Of a stretch of 64,000 nucleotides of DNA, positions 29,401 through 37,026 are shown one piece after another (within the stretch, counting starts at the first letter, position 1; every line of letters begins with the position of its first letter). Made by a program: the position numbers and the translations under genes. The notes under the pieces were generated by a model. It saw only the letters and a list, made by a program, of their open reading frames with translations. It was not told the DNA's origin and ran no database searches. The stretch covers positions 1 to 64,000 of the forward strand of contig NZ_QPJW01000016.1 of assembly GCF_003337355.1 (NCBI RefSeq), written 5' to 3'. The stretch is from Fontibacillus phaseoli. Lineage in GTDB: Bacteria > Bacillota > Bacilli > Paenibacillales > Paenibacillaceae.

Positions 29401-29943
29401 ATTCAGAAGCGCAAGGTGACCATGCTCGGTGAGACCGTGCCGGACGAGTCGAAATGGAACACCACGATCGACCTTGGCATCGACGCCTATTTACCGTCGG
29501 ATTACATTTATGATAGTATTCAGAAGATTGAGATCTACAAAAAGACAGCTTCCGCCGCTACCTTCGAGGATGTCGCCGAACTGGAGGACGAGCTGCTGGA
29601 TCGGTTCGGAGAACTGCCGGAAGCCGTTCAAAATCTGTTATCGGTTGCCCGGGTGAAGCTGTATGGCAAACAATATGGCATCGAATCCATCGCTTTGCGC
29701 GGGGAGGAAGTGACCGTGAAGTTTTATGACGGACGGGAACGGGATGTTCTCCCGGCCAAGATTGCGGAAGTTGGAAATCTGTTTGGAAGACGTGTACAAT
29801 TTAATCAGGGGTCGGTTATGCTGATCCGGATCAAAACCAAGGGAATGGACGATAAAGAAATGATGGGCTTATTGGAGCAGTTCCTGGGAGCCCTGAAGGA
29901 CTCGTTCAAAGCGAAAGGGGAACTACAAGATGTTTCGAAGTAA
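26419..29943 (+). CDS. mfd: Transcription-repair coupling factor
   Basis: A 1174-residue DNA translocase. The UvrB-like N-terminal part (1-400) has ITHNMFSAQK-like and RGGIIDFYPL segments. The RNA polymerase interaction domain follows (ELKVGDYVVHQNHGIGKYLG). The translocase motor (580-950) has the Walker A LLCGDVGYGKTEVA, the DEEQRFG box and TLTATPIPRTLHMSM. The C-terminal domain begins near 1000. Mfd removes stalled RNA polymerase and recruits UvrA. TTG 26419 fits the site AAGAGAGG; GTG 26410 is too close. It overlaps the next gene by 14 nt. Confidence 0.97.
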   Translation: MLQALIQAFSRDSDFTSMIAGVDAGMREQLISGLSGSSRQVALAALYQETKRPLLVVTHNMFSAQKIFEDLQEALSAEQVLLYPANELVAAEAAVSSPETLAQRIEVLLQCSQEFRGVVVVPYSGVRRFIPTPEAMASAGLTIELGGTLQLENFLTRMIELGYERVERVESRGEMSIRGGIIDFYPLTSALAYRVELFDDEVDSIRTFDPADQRSVDQIKQVLVTPCKEMIATRDRLEQAAQAAAEKLEQQLEKMTDRQAKNKLREEVSREIELLREHVYFPEIYKYISLIYPENKTLYDYMPKDTLLVLDEPARLLETSRQLERDESEWNLHLFQNGKSLPELPLALEGDRVLYHRPFQTLFLSLFLRQVPHTQPQNILNFVSRAMQDFHGQMNVLKAEMERWKKSGAHVIMLASTEERMDRMRRVLQDYGIDEPTLLQGNLQSGFELPSVHLVVITEGEMFSQKQRKARKVGKSMDNAERIKSYTELKVGDYVVHQNHGIGKYLGIGTLEVGGIHKDYMHILYAGGDKLSVPIEQIDMIQKYVGSEEKEPKIYKLGGNEWTRVKNKVRTSVQDIADDLIKLYADRQASAGYAFEKDTPEQQEFEAMFPYEETRDQLRAIEEIKKNMEQSQPMDRLLCGDVGYGKTEVAIRAAFKSAIEGKQVAVLVPTTILAQQHYETFRERFAGYPINIQTLSRFRSRKEQNETIKGVRQGTVDIVIGTHRLLSQDLVFKDLGLLIVDEEQRFGVTHKEKLKKLKTNVDVLTLTATPIPRTLHMSMLGVRDLSVIETPPENRFPVQTYVVEHSQALVREAVEREMARGGQIYYLYNRVQGIQEMAAQISMLVPDARVGIGHGQMSEQELEKTILDFLDGEYDVLVSTSIIETGVDIPNVNTLIVHDADKMGLSQLYQLRGRVGRSNRIAYAYFTYQRDKSLTEVAEKRLQSIKEFTELGSGFKIAMRDLSIRGAGNLLGAEQHGFIASVGFDLYSQMLAEEIQKRKVTMLGETVPDESKWNTTIDLGIDAYLPSDYIYDSIQKIEIYKKTASAATFEDVAELEDELLDRFGELPEAVQNLLSVARVKLYGKQYGIESIALRGEEVTVKFYDGRERDVLPAKIAEVGNLFGRRVQFNQGSVMLIRIKTKGMDDKEMMGLLEQFLGALKDSFKAKGELQDVSK

Positions 29944-31066
29944 AGGGCGTTCTTGGAAGACGCTGCTCATTGCCCTCGTTGCAGTAATGGCTTTTTCCAT
30001 TATGGCGGGTTGCGGCAAGAAAGAGGATAAGAATGCTTCTGGCGGCGAAGACAAGAGCAAAGTAGTTGCAACCTATGAAGGCGGCGAAATTACGGAGAAC
30101 GAATTCGACCGGGAACAGCGGATCGTGCTTGCGCTTCAGCCAAACGTTGAACAGTTCATGCAAATGGACGATTTTCGCGACTATCTGATCAAACAAGAGA
30201 TTGCATATGAATATCTGGAAGCCAAGGCCGACGACAAGATGAAAGAAGAGGGCAAGAAAAAGGCCGAGGAACAATTCGCCGCGATGAAGGAATCGATGGG
30301 CGAGGAAGCATTCAAAAGTTTGCTGGACGGACAAAAAATTTCCGAGAAGGAATTCAAAAATTACATGGTTCGGATTTATACCGTCATGGAAAGCGAAAAA
30401 GCTAAAATCAGCGACGATGACGTGAAGAAAGAATTTGAAGCGACCAAAGAGGATTACATCACCGCCTCGGTTCGCCATATCCTGATCGGGTTAACCGACA
30501 AGGAAGGCAAAGAACGCAGCAAAGAGGACGCGCTGAAGTTGGCCAATGAAGTTAAAGCTAAATTGGATAAAGGCGAGGACTTCGCGGCACTGGTAAAGGA
30601 GTATTCTTCCGACGGACAAACCAACATCGATAACGGCGGGCTGTACGCGGACACCCCTGTAAGCAACTGGGTTACCGAGTTTAAGGAAAAAGCGATGACT
30701 CTGCCGCTCAATACGATTAGCGAACCCGTGGAAACTACGTTTGGATACCACATCATGCGCGTGGAGAAACGGACCGAGAAGAAATTCGAAGATCTGACGC
30801 AAGAGGAGAAGGACCTGATCAAAATGTCGGCCGCTTCTCAAAAGCTGGACGAGTTCATGGCGGGCGATCTGGAGAAGAAAATTATCAAGAAGATCGACTT
30901 GCCCAAGGTTGAGCAGAAGGAAGAGGAAGGCGGAACGACGAATCCCGGCTCGACCAATTCCGGGACAAGCGGGGATGCCGATAAGAGCGGAACGGATCCG
31001 GGCGGTGATGCCGGAACTTCCGAGAACGGTTCTGGCACAAACAGCAGTACCGGCAACAGCAAATAA
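29930..31066 (+). CDS. Parvulin-type peptidyl-prolyl isomerase lipoprotein
   Basis: A 378-residue secreted foldase of the PrsA/SurA type. Residues 1-26 are a lipoprotein signal with lipobox IMAGC. A SurA_N-like helical region spans 40-170 (YEGGEITENEFDREQ). The parvulin domain at about 180-290 has VRHILIGLTDKEGKER, LVKEYSSDGQTNIDNGGLY and TFGYHIMRVEKRTEKK. The tail (320-378) is a Gly/Ser/Thr/Asn-rich disordered stretch. The start lies 14 nt inside mfd, so it is probably coupled to it. B. subtilis has no gene of this type between mfd and spoVT. Confidence 0.9.
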   Translation: MFRSKGRSWKTLLIALVAVMAFSIMAGCGKKEDKNASGGEDKSKVVATYEGGEITENEFDREQRIVLALQPNVEQFMQMDDFRDYLIKQEIAYEYLEAKADDKMKEEGKKKAEEQFAAMKESMGEEAFKSLLDGQKISEKEFKNYMVRIYTVMESEKAKISDDDVKKEFEATKEDYITASVRHILIGLTDKEGKERSKEDALKLANEVKAKLDKGEDFAALVKEYSSDGQTNIDNGGLYADTPVSNWVTEFKEKAMTLPLNTISEPVETTFGYHIMRVEKRTEKKFEDLTQEEKDLIKMSAASQKLDEFMAGDLEKKIIKKIDLPKVEQKEEEGGTTNPGSTNSGTSGDADKSGTDPGGDAGTSENGSGTNSSTGNSK

Positions 31067-31100
31067 ACGGGGTAACCTGTTTCATTCGGATTTGCAGTAG

Positions 31101-31127
31101 CAGCGCGGAGCGATCCGCGCTGTTTTG
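31101..31127 (+). terminator. Intrinsic terminator after the isomerase gene
   Basis: CAGCGCGGA and TCCGCGCTG form a 9-bp stem with a GCGA loop followed by TTTTG. A second small hairpin (CCCCAC/GTGGGG, then TTATTTTG) lies at 31181-31205. Confidence 0.85.
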
Positions 31128-31408
31128 CTGATCCGAATTTCCGATACGCGCGCAAAACAGCCTGATGGACCCGATAGAAGCCCCACGCTCGTGGGGTTAT
31201 TTTGTACGCATTCATTTCGTGAAATCTGATGTGCAGAACTGGATAAATTGAATGAATAAGCTGCTGGGAAGGGATGAATACTATGGTCAGAATCACAAGA
31301 GCCGAATCCCTCCATTGTATACAAAATAAGCCGCCGGTTAATCAGGAAAAAACGAAGGCCGCGCAACTTTTTTACCGGTAGCGGTGTATTAACATACCGA
31401 AGGGTAAA

Positions 31409-31439
31409 TGAATATCCAACTGACAGTAGTTCAATACTT
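31409..31439 (+). promoter_or_regulatory. Possible sigma-G promoter of spoVT
   Basis: TGAATA at 31409-31414 matches the sigma-G -35 fully; 18 nt later AATACTT at 31433-31439 matches the -10 in five of seven positions. spoVT is a sigma-G gene in B. subtilis. The rest of 31128-31408 shows no gene. Confidence 0.5.
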
Positions 31440-31465
31440 CTTTAGAAAGCGGGGCAACATGTGAT

Positions 31466-32008
31466 ATGAAAGCTACTGGAATTGTACGCCGTATTGATGA
31501 TTTGGGCCGGGTGGTCATTCCGAAGGAGATCAGACGGACACTACGGATCCGTGAAGGGGATCCGCTTGAGATTTTTGTGGACCGCGACGGCGAGGTTATT
31601 CTGAAAAAATATTCCCCGATCGGGGAGCTGGGCGATTTTGCCAAGGAATATGCGGAATCGCTTTTCGAGAGCACAGGCCATATTACTTTGATCTCTGACC
31701 GTGACACGCTTATTGCGATTGCGGGTGCATCGAAAAAGGAATACTTGGACAAGCAGATCAGCGCACTCTTGGAAACCAGCATGGACAACCGTAAAATTAT
31801 ACTGGAGTCGAATACGGGTATGTATGAGGTTATTAAGGATCATTCCGAGACAATCTCTTCCTTCGTAATCGCTCCGATCATCTCGGGTGGGGACCCGATC
31901 GGTGCTGTGGTTCTGTTGAATAAGGATGAATCCGTAAAAATGTCGGAGCTCGAGTCTAAAATGGCGGAAACCGCCGCCGGTTTTTTAGGCAAACAGATGG
32001 AGCAATAA
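31466..32008 (+). CDS. spoVT: Stage V sporulation regulator SpoVT
   Basis: A 180-residue forespore regulator. Residues 1-50 are an AbrB-type swapped hairpin (MKATGIVRRIDDLGRVVIP; EIRRTLRIREGDPLEIFV). Residues 58-178 form a GAF domain. SpoVT adjusts sigma-G-dependent genes such as SASPs and germination functions. It is a paralogue of abrB at 11607. The site upstream of ATG 31466 is weak (AGCGGGG at 15 nt). Confidence 0.96.
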   Translation: MKATGIVRRIDDLGRVVIPKEIRRTLRIREGDPLEIFVDRDGEVILKKYSPIGELGDFAKEYAESLFESTGHITLISDRDTLIAIAGASKKEYLDKQISALLETSMDNRKIILESNTGMYEVIKDHSETISSFVIAPIISGGDPIGAVVLLNKDESVKMSELESKMAETAAGFLGKQMEQ

Positions 32009-32032
32009 CAGCAGTAAACTTGATTTGACAAG

Positions 32033-32087
32033 CACACTCCCGGCGCAGTGGGGCGGCAGAGCCGTCCAGGGCAGGGAGTGTTTTTTT
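32033..32087 (+). terminator. Intrinsic terminator after spoVT
   Basis: CACACTCCC and GGGAGTGT pair with an internal CGGC/GCCG element between them, followed by seven Ts. Confidence 0.8.
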
Positions 32088-32191
32088 GCTTGGTTTAGCG
32101 GATTTTGCGGCGGCATGGCGGGGGCGACGGGTTTCATCATATAATGGAACCTGAATGCAGGACCAATATGAATTCGCAAAGTAGGTAAACT

Positions 32192-33913
32192 ATGAAAGAC
32201 AATAAAAATGCAGCATCAGGACTGCTTAAGGGAGCGGCCGTCCTTAGCCTCGCTGCTATCGTAAGCAAGCTGCTGGGGACGCTGCAAAAAATTCCGCTGC
32301 AAAATATCGGCGGGGACGGCGTTTTTGGAATTTATAATACCGTTTATCCCTTTTATACGATAGTGATCACGCTGGCCACGGCAGGTTTTCCGACCGTGGT
32401 ATCCAAGTTTGTGGCCGAACAGCAGGCTATGGGGGAGGAACGCGGCAAACGGGCTGTACTGCAGATGGCGTCAATAGTGATGGCCGTGCTGGGAATCATC
32501 GGATGCGTCCTCATGTACTTCGGAGCTCCGCAGCTTGCGGCATGGATTGGCAATAGCCATCTGATCCCCGCTTTGCGTAGCGCGGCACCGGCTTTGCTGT
32601 TTATTCCGCTTAGCGCGTCCTTGCGGGGATATTTCCAAGGGCTGCAAAATATGATACCGACTGCGGTCTCCCAAGTGACGGAGCAGGGGGTCCGCGTAGC
32701 GGTAATGATCGCGTTGCTGTTTTATTTGACGGGAACCGGGGGAACGGAAGCGGTGATTGCGGGCGGAGCGCTCGCGGGCTCGGCAACCGGAGGTGCTGCG
32801 GGTCTGGCGGTCATGCTGCTGTACTGGAGAAGCCATCGCAAACAGGAGAAGCGGCGGACGGCGGGACACGGCCATCGGGAGGCGGGCATACCGGCCGACC
32901 TCCGTCCTGGCGATGAACCGGCTGCGGAAGCTGGGCTGAAGGCTGACAAGCCCGGCGCGGATGCTGTGCATAATTTGGCAGGAGGCTCGCGCCTAGGCGC
33001 CGGGCTCCTCAAGGAAATGCTGCGATACGCAATTCCTATTTGCCTGGCTTCGCTGGCTATTCCGCTGCTTAGCCTGGTCGATACTTTCACGCTGCCGAGG
33101 TTGTTGTCTTCGACGATGGACGGGCTCCGCGTTATGACGGAAGTGGGCGTATATAACCGGGGCATACCGCTTGTCCAACTCGTAACGATGCTTGCCTCTT
33201 CTTTGTCGGTATTGTTCATTCCGCTCCTGGCGGAAATGAATTTACGCGGCAATCGGGAAGGCATTTCGCGCCAAACCGGTTTTGCTCTGCGTTGGTTCTG
33301 GCTCATCGGCCTGGCCTCGTCGGCAGGATTGGCGTTGCTTGCAGGGCCCATTAACGTAATGCTGTACGAAGACGGTATCGGGACGGGCACGTTCGCCTGG
33401 GTAGCCTGGACGGCCGCGCCCGGAGCGATGGTGACGATCACCGCCGCGCTGCTGCAGGGGCTTGGCGCCGTGCGCGCACCCGCGGTGCACCTTCTGGCAG
33501 CGGCTGTGCTCAAGGCGGCGCTGAACGTGCTGCTTGTGCCGCAGCTCGGCATCACCGGCGCGGCGATCGCCGGCATCGCCGCTTACACCGCCGCCGCAGC
33601 GCTGAACTTGGCGCTGCTGCTCCGGCGCGCGGGGCTGCGCCCGCGCCTGCGGGACGCGCTGCTGCGCCCCGCTGCGGCCGCCCTGGCGATGGCGGCCGCC
33701 GTGTTGCTGCTGCGCCTTGCCGCAGCCGCCGTGCTGCCGCCGGGCCGTCTGGCGGCCCTGGCGGAGAGCCTGCTCGGCGTAGCGCTCGGCGCAGCCGTGT
33801 TTGCGGCCGCCGCGCTGCGGGCGCGCCTGGTCAGCGCGGCGGAGCTTGCCGCTCTGCCGCGGGTCGGCCCGAAGCTGCTGCGCCTGCTTCAGAAGCTGCG
33901 GCTGCTGCGCTAG
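32192..33913 (+). CDS. yabM: SpoVB/YabM-like MOP-family flippase
   Basis: A 573-residue polytopic membrane protein of the polysaccharide-biosynthesis/MVF superfamily, with about 14 predicted helices (first KGAAVLSLAAIVSKLLGTLQKIPLQ region at residues 10-35). Relatives are SpoVB and lipid II flippases. Substrate is not readable. Two oddities: a hydrophilic linker at about 215-270 (HRKQEKRRTAGHGHREAG...), longer than usual between helices 6 and 7; and a 3' third (33400-33913) that is very GC- and alanine/leucine-rich compared with the first half. ORFs on the opposite strand there are shadows of this bias. It precedes mazG as in B. subtilis. Confidence 0.88.
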   Translation: MKDNKNAASGLLKGAAVLSLAAIVSKLLGTLQKIPLQNIGGDGVFGIYNTVYPFYTIVITLATAGFPTVVSKFVAEQQAMGEERGKRAVLQMASIVMAVLGIIGCVLMYFGAPQLAAWIGNSHLIPALRSAAPALLFIPLSASLRGYFQGLQNMIPTAVSQVTEQGVRVAVMIALLFYLTGTGGTEAVIAGGALAGSATGGAAGLAVMLLYWRSHRKQEKRRTAGHGHREAGIPADLRPGDEPAAEAGLKADKPGADAVHNLAGGSRLGAGLLKEMLRYAIPICLASLAIPLLSLVDTFTLPRLLSSTMDGLRVMTEVGVYNRGIPLVQLVTMLASSLSVLFIPLLAEMNLRGNREGISRQTGFALRWFWLIGLASSAGLALLAGPINVMLYEDGIGTGTFAWVAWTAAPGAMVTITAALLQGLGAVRAPAVHLLAAAVLKAALNVLLVPQLGITGAAIAGIAAYTAAAALNLALLLRRAGLRPRLRDALLRPAAAALAMAAAVLLLRLAAAAVLPPGRLAALAESLLGVALGAAVFAAAALRARLVSAAELAALPRVGPKLLRLLQKLRLLR

Positions 33914-34022
33914 CACGCGGCGATTACGGCCAAGCGCCCTAGCTTACCGCCGGCGCCTAGTGCCTATTCGCCGCCGCTGATCGGATCCCCGTTTTGCGGG
34001 ACGCCGAAAAGCGGGAACATTT

Positions 34023-34050
34023 TTGTCATTGGCGCGGGAAGTGGTATAGT
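34023..34050 (+). promoter_or_regulatory. Sigma-A promoter of mazG
   Basis: TTGTCA at 34023-34028, 16-nt spacer, TATAGT at 34045-34050; five of six matches each. A GC-rich hairpin with arms CCCGTTTT and AAAAGCGGG just upstream (33988-34014) with CATTTTT after it may end the yabM transcript. Confidence 0.55.
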
Positions 34051-34102
34051 AAGGAATGGATTGTTCTATTTTGCCGGTAACGAGACAGGAGCGTGACTTC
34101 GA

Positions 34103-35605
34103 ATGGGAGCAGTGATCACCGTTGTTGGACTGGGTTCGGGCGATCCCGACCGTCTGACGCTGGGAAGCTTGAAATTGCTTCAGGAAGCGCAGGAGCGATA
34201 CGTGCGCACCAAGGACCATCCGGTGGTGGCCTGGCTGGAGGAAAGCGGGGTGACTTTTACCTCGTTTGATGAGGTATACGAGTCCAAAGATGATTTTCCT
34301 TCGGTCTACAAGGAGATTGTGGAGCGGTTGATTTCCGCCGCAAAGCCGTCTTCGGGAGAAAAAGCGGTACTCTATGCCGTACCCGGCCATCCGATGGTTG
34401 CGGAGGCAACCGTAAAGCTGCTGCGCGAACGTTGTCCGAAAGAGGGAATTGACTTACGCATCACCGGGGGCGAGAGCTTCCTGGATGAAGCTTTTGTCCG
34501 GCTTGGCTTTGATCCGATCGAGGGATTTCAACTGCTGGACTCGTCTGAATTGTCCCAGGGAGAGATCGATCCCCGGAGGCATACGCTGATCGGGCAGGTC
34601 TACGACGAATTCACCGCCTCGGACGTGAAACTGAGCCTGATGGAGACCTACCCGGACGATTACCCCGTCGTTGTCGGACATGCCCTTGGGGTATCCGGGG
34701 AGGAGCAGGTGCTGCGCATTCCGCTTTACGAACTGGACCGCGTCCAGGGTTACGGTAATTTGTCGCTCGTCTACGTACCGGCCAGCCGCGACGAAAGCCT
34801 GCGCATTCGCAGTTTTGAGCGGCTGCATGAGATCGTGACGATTCTCCGCAGTCCGGAAGGGTGCCCTTGGGATCGTGAACAGACTCATGAGTCACTCCGC
34901 AAAAATCTCATCGAGGAAACTTATGAGGTGCTGGAGACGATCGATGATGACGATCCGGAGCACATGCGGGAAGAGCTGGGTGACCTCCTGCTGCAAATTA
35001 TGCTGCATTCGCAAATGGAAGAGGAGACCGGCATGTTTACCGCATACGACGTGATCCAGGAGCTTAATGAGAAGCTGCTGTACCGTCATCCTCATGTATT
35101 CGGCAATCTGAGCGCCGAGGATGCCGAGGCTGCGCTCCAGAACTGGGAAGCAATGAAAGCGGAGGAGAAGCGTCGTAAAGGAATAGAACCGGAGAAACTT
35201 TCCGCCTTGAGTGGGGTACCTCGGGATTTGCCTGCGCTGATGAAGGCCTACAAGCTCCAGAAGAAGGCGGCGAAGGTAGGCTTTGACTGGGATTCTATCG
35301 ACGGCGTCTGGGCAAAGATCGAGGAGGAACTGGCCGAATTCAAAGAAGCCGTGACTTCAGGTCACCCGGCGGAGGATCAGGCGTTGGAACTGGGCGACGT
35401 GCTGTTCTCGATCGTGAATGCCGGCCGCTACATCGGAGTCGATCCCGAGGAGGCGTTATCCTTGACAATCGCGAAATTTGTCAGACGCTTCGGGTATGTG
35501 GAAGAGAAGCTTCGCGAAGCCGGAAAAACACCGGGAGACAGCGATCTTACCGAGATGGACGCGCTCTGGGATGAAGCCAAAAGCCTCGAAAGGGAATCCA
35601 GATAA
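34103..35605 (+). CDS. mazG: MazG-type nucleotide pyrophosphohydrolase with YabN methylase-like domain
   Basis: A 500-residue two-domain protein. Residues 1-225 are a tetrapyrrole-methylase-like domain (ITVVGLGSGDPDRLTLGSL; VPGHPMVAEATVKLL). Residues 240-490 hold two MazG modules: LRSPEGCPWDREQTHESLRK with EETYEVLE and EELGDLLLQ, then a second copy around 390-450 (WAKIEEELAEFKEAV; ALELGDVLFSIVNAGR). MazG hydrolyses non-canonical NTPs. The fused YabN form is usual for Bacillales. ATG 34103 has a poor site (ACAGGAGCG). Confidence 0.94.
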   Translation: MGAVITVVGLGSGDPDRLTLGSLKLLQEAQERYVRTKDHPVVAWLEESGVTFTSFDEVYESKDDFPSVYKEIVERLISAAKPSSGEKAVLYAVPGHPMVAEATVKLLRERCPKEGIDLRITGGESFLDEAFVRLGFDPIEGFQLLDSSELSQGEIDPRRHTLIGQVYDEFTASDVKLSLMETYPDDYPVVVGHALGVSGEEQVLRIPLYELDRVQGYGNLSLVYVPASRDESLRIRSFERLHEIVTILRSPEGCPWDREQTHESLRKNLIEETYEVLETIDDDDPEHMREELGDLLLQIMLHSQMEEETGMFTAYDVIQELNEKLLYRHPHVFGNLSAEDAEAALQNWEAMKAEEKRRKGIEPEKLSALSGVPRDLPALMKAYKLQKKAAKVGFDWDSIDGVWAKIEEELAEFKEAVTSGHPAEDQALELGDVLFSIVNAGRYIGVDPEEALSLTIAKFVRRFGYVEEKLREAGKTPGDSDLTEMDALWDEAKSLERESR

Positions 35606-35712
35606 CTCGAATTTTCACTAAAAAACGGTTTTTTTTGCGAAAAAGCAAAAAAAAGTTGATCTCGGGGCAGGAATTTGGGTTTTAAGACAGAATTATTCAT
35701 ACAAAGATATCC

Positions 35713-35745
35713 ATGCGGCTTACAGCCATATGGGCTGAAGCCGTT
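35713..35745 (+). other. Hairpin in the hup leader
   Basis: CGGCTT/AAGCCG and CAGCC/GGGCTG make a stable hairpin about 40 nt ahead of hup with no T-run after it. It may protect the mRNA 5' end. Upstream, 35640-35656 has an AT stem (TTTTTTTTGC/GCAAAAAAAA) that may end the mazG transcript. Confidence 0.45.
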
Positions 35746-35783
35746 AGTCCATCTATTTCTTTTATTATTGGGAGGCATTATTA

Positions 35784-36056
35784 ATGAACAAAACAGATCT
35801 TATCAACAACATTTCCAGCAAAAGCGGTTTGACTAAAAAAGACGTTGAAACCGTATTGAACGGCGTCCTCGGCGAAATCACCGATGCTCTTGCTGGCGGC
35901 GACAAAGTACAATTGATCGGCTTCGGCACGTTCGAAACTCGCAAACGTTCCGGTCGTACCGGCCGCAACCCGCAAACCGGCAAAACGATCGAAATTCCTG
36001 CATCCAACGTTCCAGCTTTCAAAGCGGGCAACAAACTTAAAGAAGCCGTAAAATAA
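35784..36056 (+). CDS. hup: HU-family nucleoid protein HBsu
   Basis: A 90-residue HU protein: MNKTDLINNISSKSGLTKKD, the GFGTFETRKRSGRTGRNPQTG arm (read GFGTFETRKRSG then RTGRNPQTGKTIEIPA), and AFKAGNKLKEAVK. It binds and bends DNA without sequence preference and is abundant in the nucleoid. TTGGGAGGC precedes the ATG. Its stop overlaps the start of rqcP (TAATG), so the two are coupled. Confidence 0.97.
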   Translation: MNKTDLINNISSKSGLTKKDVETVLNGVLGEITDALAGGDKVQLIGFGTFETRKRSGRTGRNPQTGKTIEIPASNVPAFKAGNKLKEAVK

Positions 36057-36337
36057 TGCGTCTTGATAAATTCCTGAAGGTGTCCCGGTTGATTAAGCGG
36101 CGCACGGTGGCGAAGGACGTCTCCGAACAAGGGAGAGTTCTGATCAACGGGCGCGAATCCAAACCGAGCAGCACCGTTAAGGTGGGCGACGAAATTACCG
36201 TTCAATTCGGCCAAAAGCTGGTGACGGTTCGCGTCGAACGCCTTGCGGAGACGACTCGCAAGGAAGAGGCTGCCACCCTGTATACCTTGGTCAAGGAAGA
36301 ACCGATCGCCAAAGACTCCGGTTTAGACTGGAACTAA
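36056..36337 (+). CDS. rqcP: RqcP, S4-domain ribosome quality control factor
   Basis: A 93-residue S4 RNA-binding protein (formerly YabO): MRLDKFLKVSRLIKRRTVAKD and GRVLINGRESKPSSTVKVGDEI. In B. subtilis RqcP works with RqcH to add C-terminal alanine tails on stalled 50S subunits. In B. subtilis yabP follows directly; here a 14.7-kb insert containing repeats and hydrogenase genes separates them. Confidence 0.95.
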   Translation: MRLDKFLKVSRLIKRRTVAKDVSEQGRVLINGRESKPSSTVKVGDEITVQFGQKLVTVRVERLAETTRKEEAATLYTLVKEEPIAKDSGLDWN

Positions 36338-36345
36338 GGCGTGAG

Positions 36346-36774
36346 ATGAAGCACGCTCCGTTGTTGAAACGGGGCGTGCTTTCTATTGTGCACAGGTTAC
36401 CTAAATGGGGGATCATCGAGAACGTAGAATCGGAAACAACGTATCCCACCCCTAAACGCGACCCTCCATCGCCCCAACACGCCCAACATGCCCAACACGC
36501 CCAACACGCCCAACACGCCCAACACGCCCAACACGCCCAACACGCCCAACACGCCCAACACGCCCAACATGCCCAACACGCCCAACACGCCCAACACGCC
36601 CAACACGCCCAACACGCCCAACACGCCCAACATGCTCAACACGCTCAACATGCTCAACATGCTCAACATGCCCAACATGCCCAACACGCTCAACATGCCC
36701 AACATGCTCAACACGCTCAACATGCTCAACATGCCCAACACGCTCAACATGCTCAACATGCTCAACATGCCTAA
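36346..36774 (+). CDS. Doubtful ORF encoding a (Gln-His-Ala)n repeat
   Basis: An open frame of 142 codons starting 8 bp after rqcP, with AAGGCG upstream of ATG 36346. About 43 ordinary residues are followed by some 33 tandem Gln-His-Ala triplets produced by the 9-bp array below. It ends where one unit has C to T turning CAA into TAA. Against it: its first codons lie in a terminator-like hairpin and no domain is seen. For it: nearly all unit-to-unit differences fall at third codon positions in this frame. I give it low confidence as a gene. Confidence 0.25.
   Translation: MKHAPLLKRGVLSIVHRLPKWGIIENVESETTYPTPKRDPPSPQHAQHAQHAQHAQHAQHAQHAQHAQHAQHAQHAQHAQHAQHAQHAQHAQHAQHAQHAQHAQHAQHAQHAQHAQHAQHAQHAQHAQHAQHAQHAQHAQHA
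36350..36385 (+). terminator. Terminator-like hairpin after rqcP
   Basis: AGCACGC and GCGTGCT pair, extended by CCGTT/AACGG, followed by TTCTATT. T-run is imperfect. Confidence 0.6.
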
Positions 36775-36814
36775 CATGCTCAACATGCCCAACACGCTCA
36801 ACACCCTAACACCC
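36473..36814. repeat. Tandem array of 38 nine-base units
   Basis: Unit CCCAACACG repeated without gaps for about 342 bp. The first 18 units are CCCAACACG or CCCAACATG. Units 19-36 also use CTC in place of CCC. Differences are C/T at positions 2 and 8, apart from one at position 3 (unit 34) and the ragged last two units. No spacers exist, so it is a simple satellite and not a CRISPR. Confidence 0.97.
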
Positions 36815-36841
36815 CAACGCCCGCATAACTCTGCCGCCTCG

Positions 36842-37026
36842 CTAACGGACACGAGGGACCTTATTTGTCTAGAAAACGGTGTTTTTAAAATCTAACGGAC
36901 ACCAGAGACCTTAATCAGGCCTAAAGCGTCATATTTGGGTTCTTTTTCGAAGAATAACGTCCCCTGTGTCCGTTAGCGGCCAAAAGTGCCTGAATCGGTC
37001 ACTTTAACGGCTCCTGTGTCCGTTAG
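36842..37026. repeat. Inverted/direct repeat set CTAACGGACAC
   Basis: CTAACGGACAC followed by a purine-rich tail occurs at 36842 and 36892 in direct orientation. Its complement GTGTCCGTTAG occurs at 36966-36976 and 37016-37026. The two pairs face each other across about 50 bp and would fold into a large cruciform or hairpin. No transposase nearby. Confidence 0.8.

Noticed and set aside
36473-36814. CRISPR array
   Set aside because: Units are 9 bp, directly adjacent and with no spacers; no cas genes in the window.
36397-36895. Repeat-coded ORFs in other frames (PNT/LNM and, antisense, VLG/MLS repeats)
   Set aside because: They are automatic products of a 9-bp satellite; unit variation is non-synonymous in these frames.
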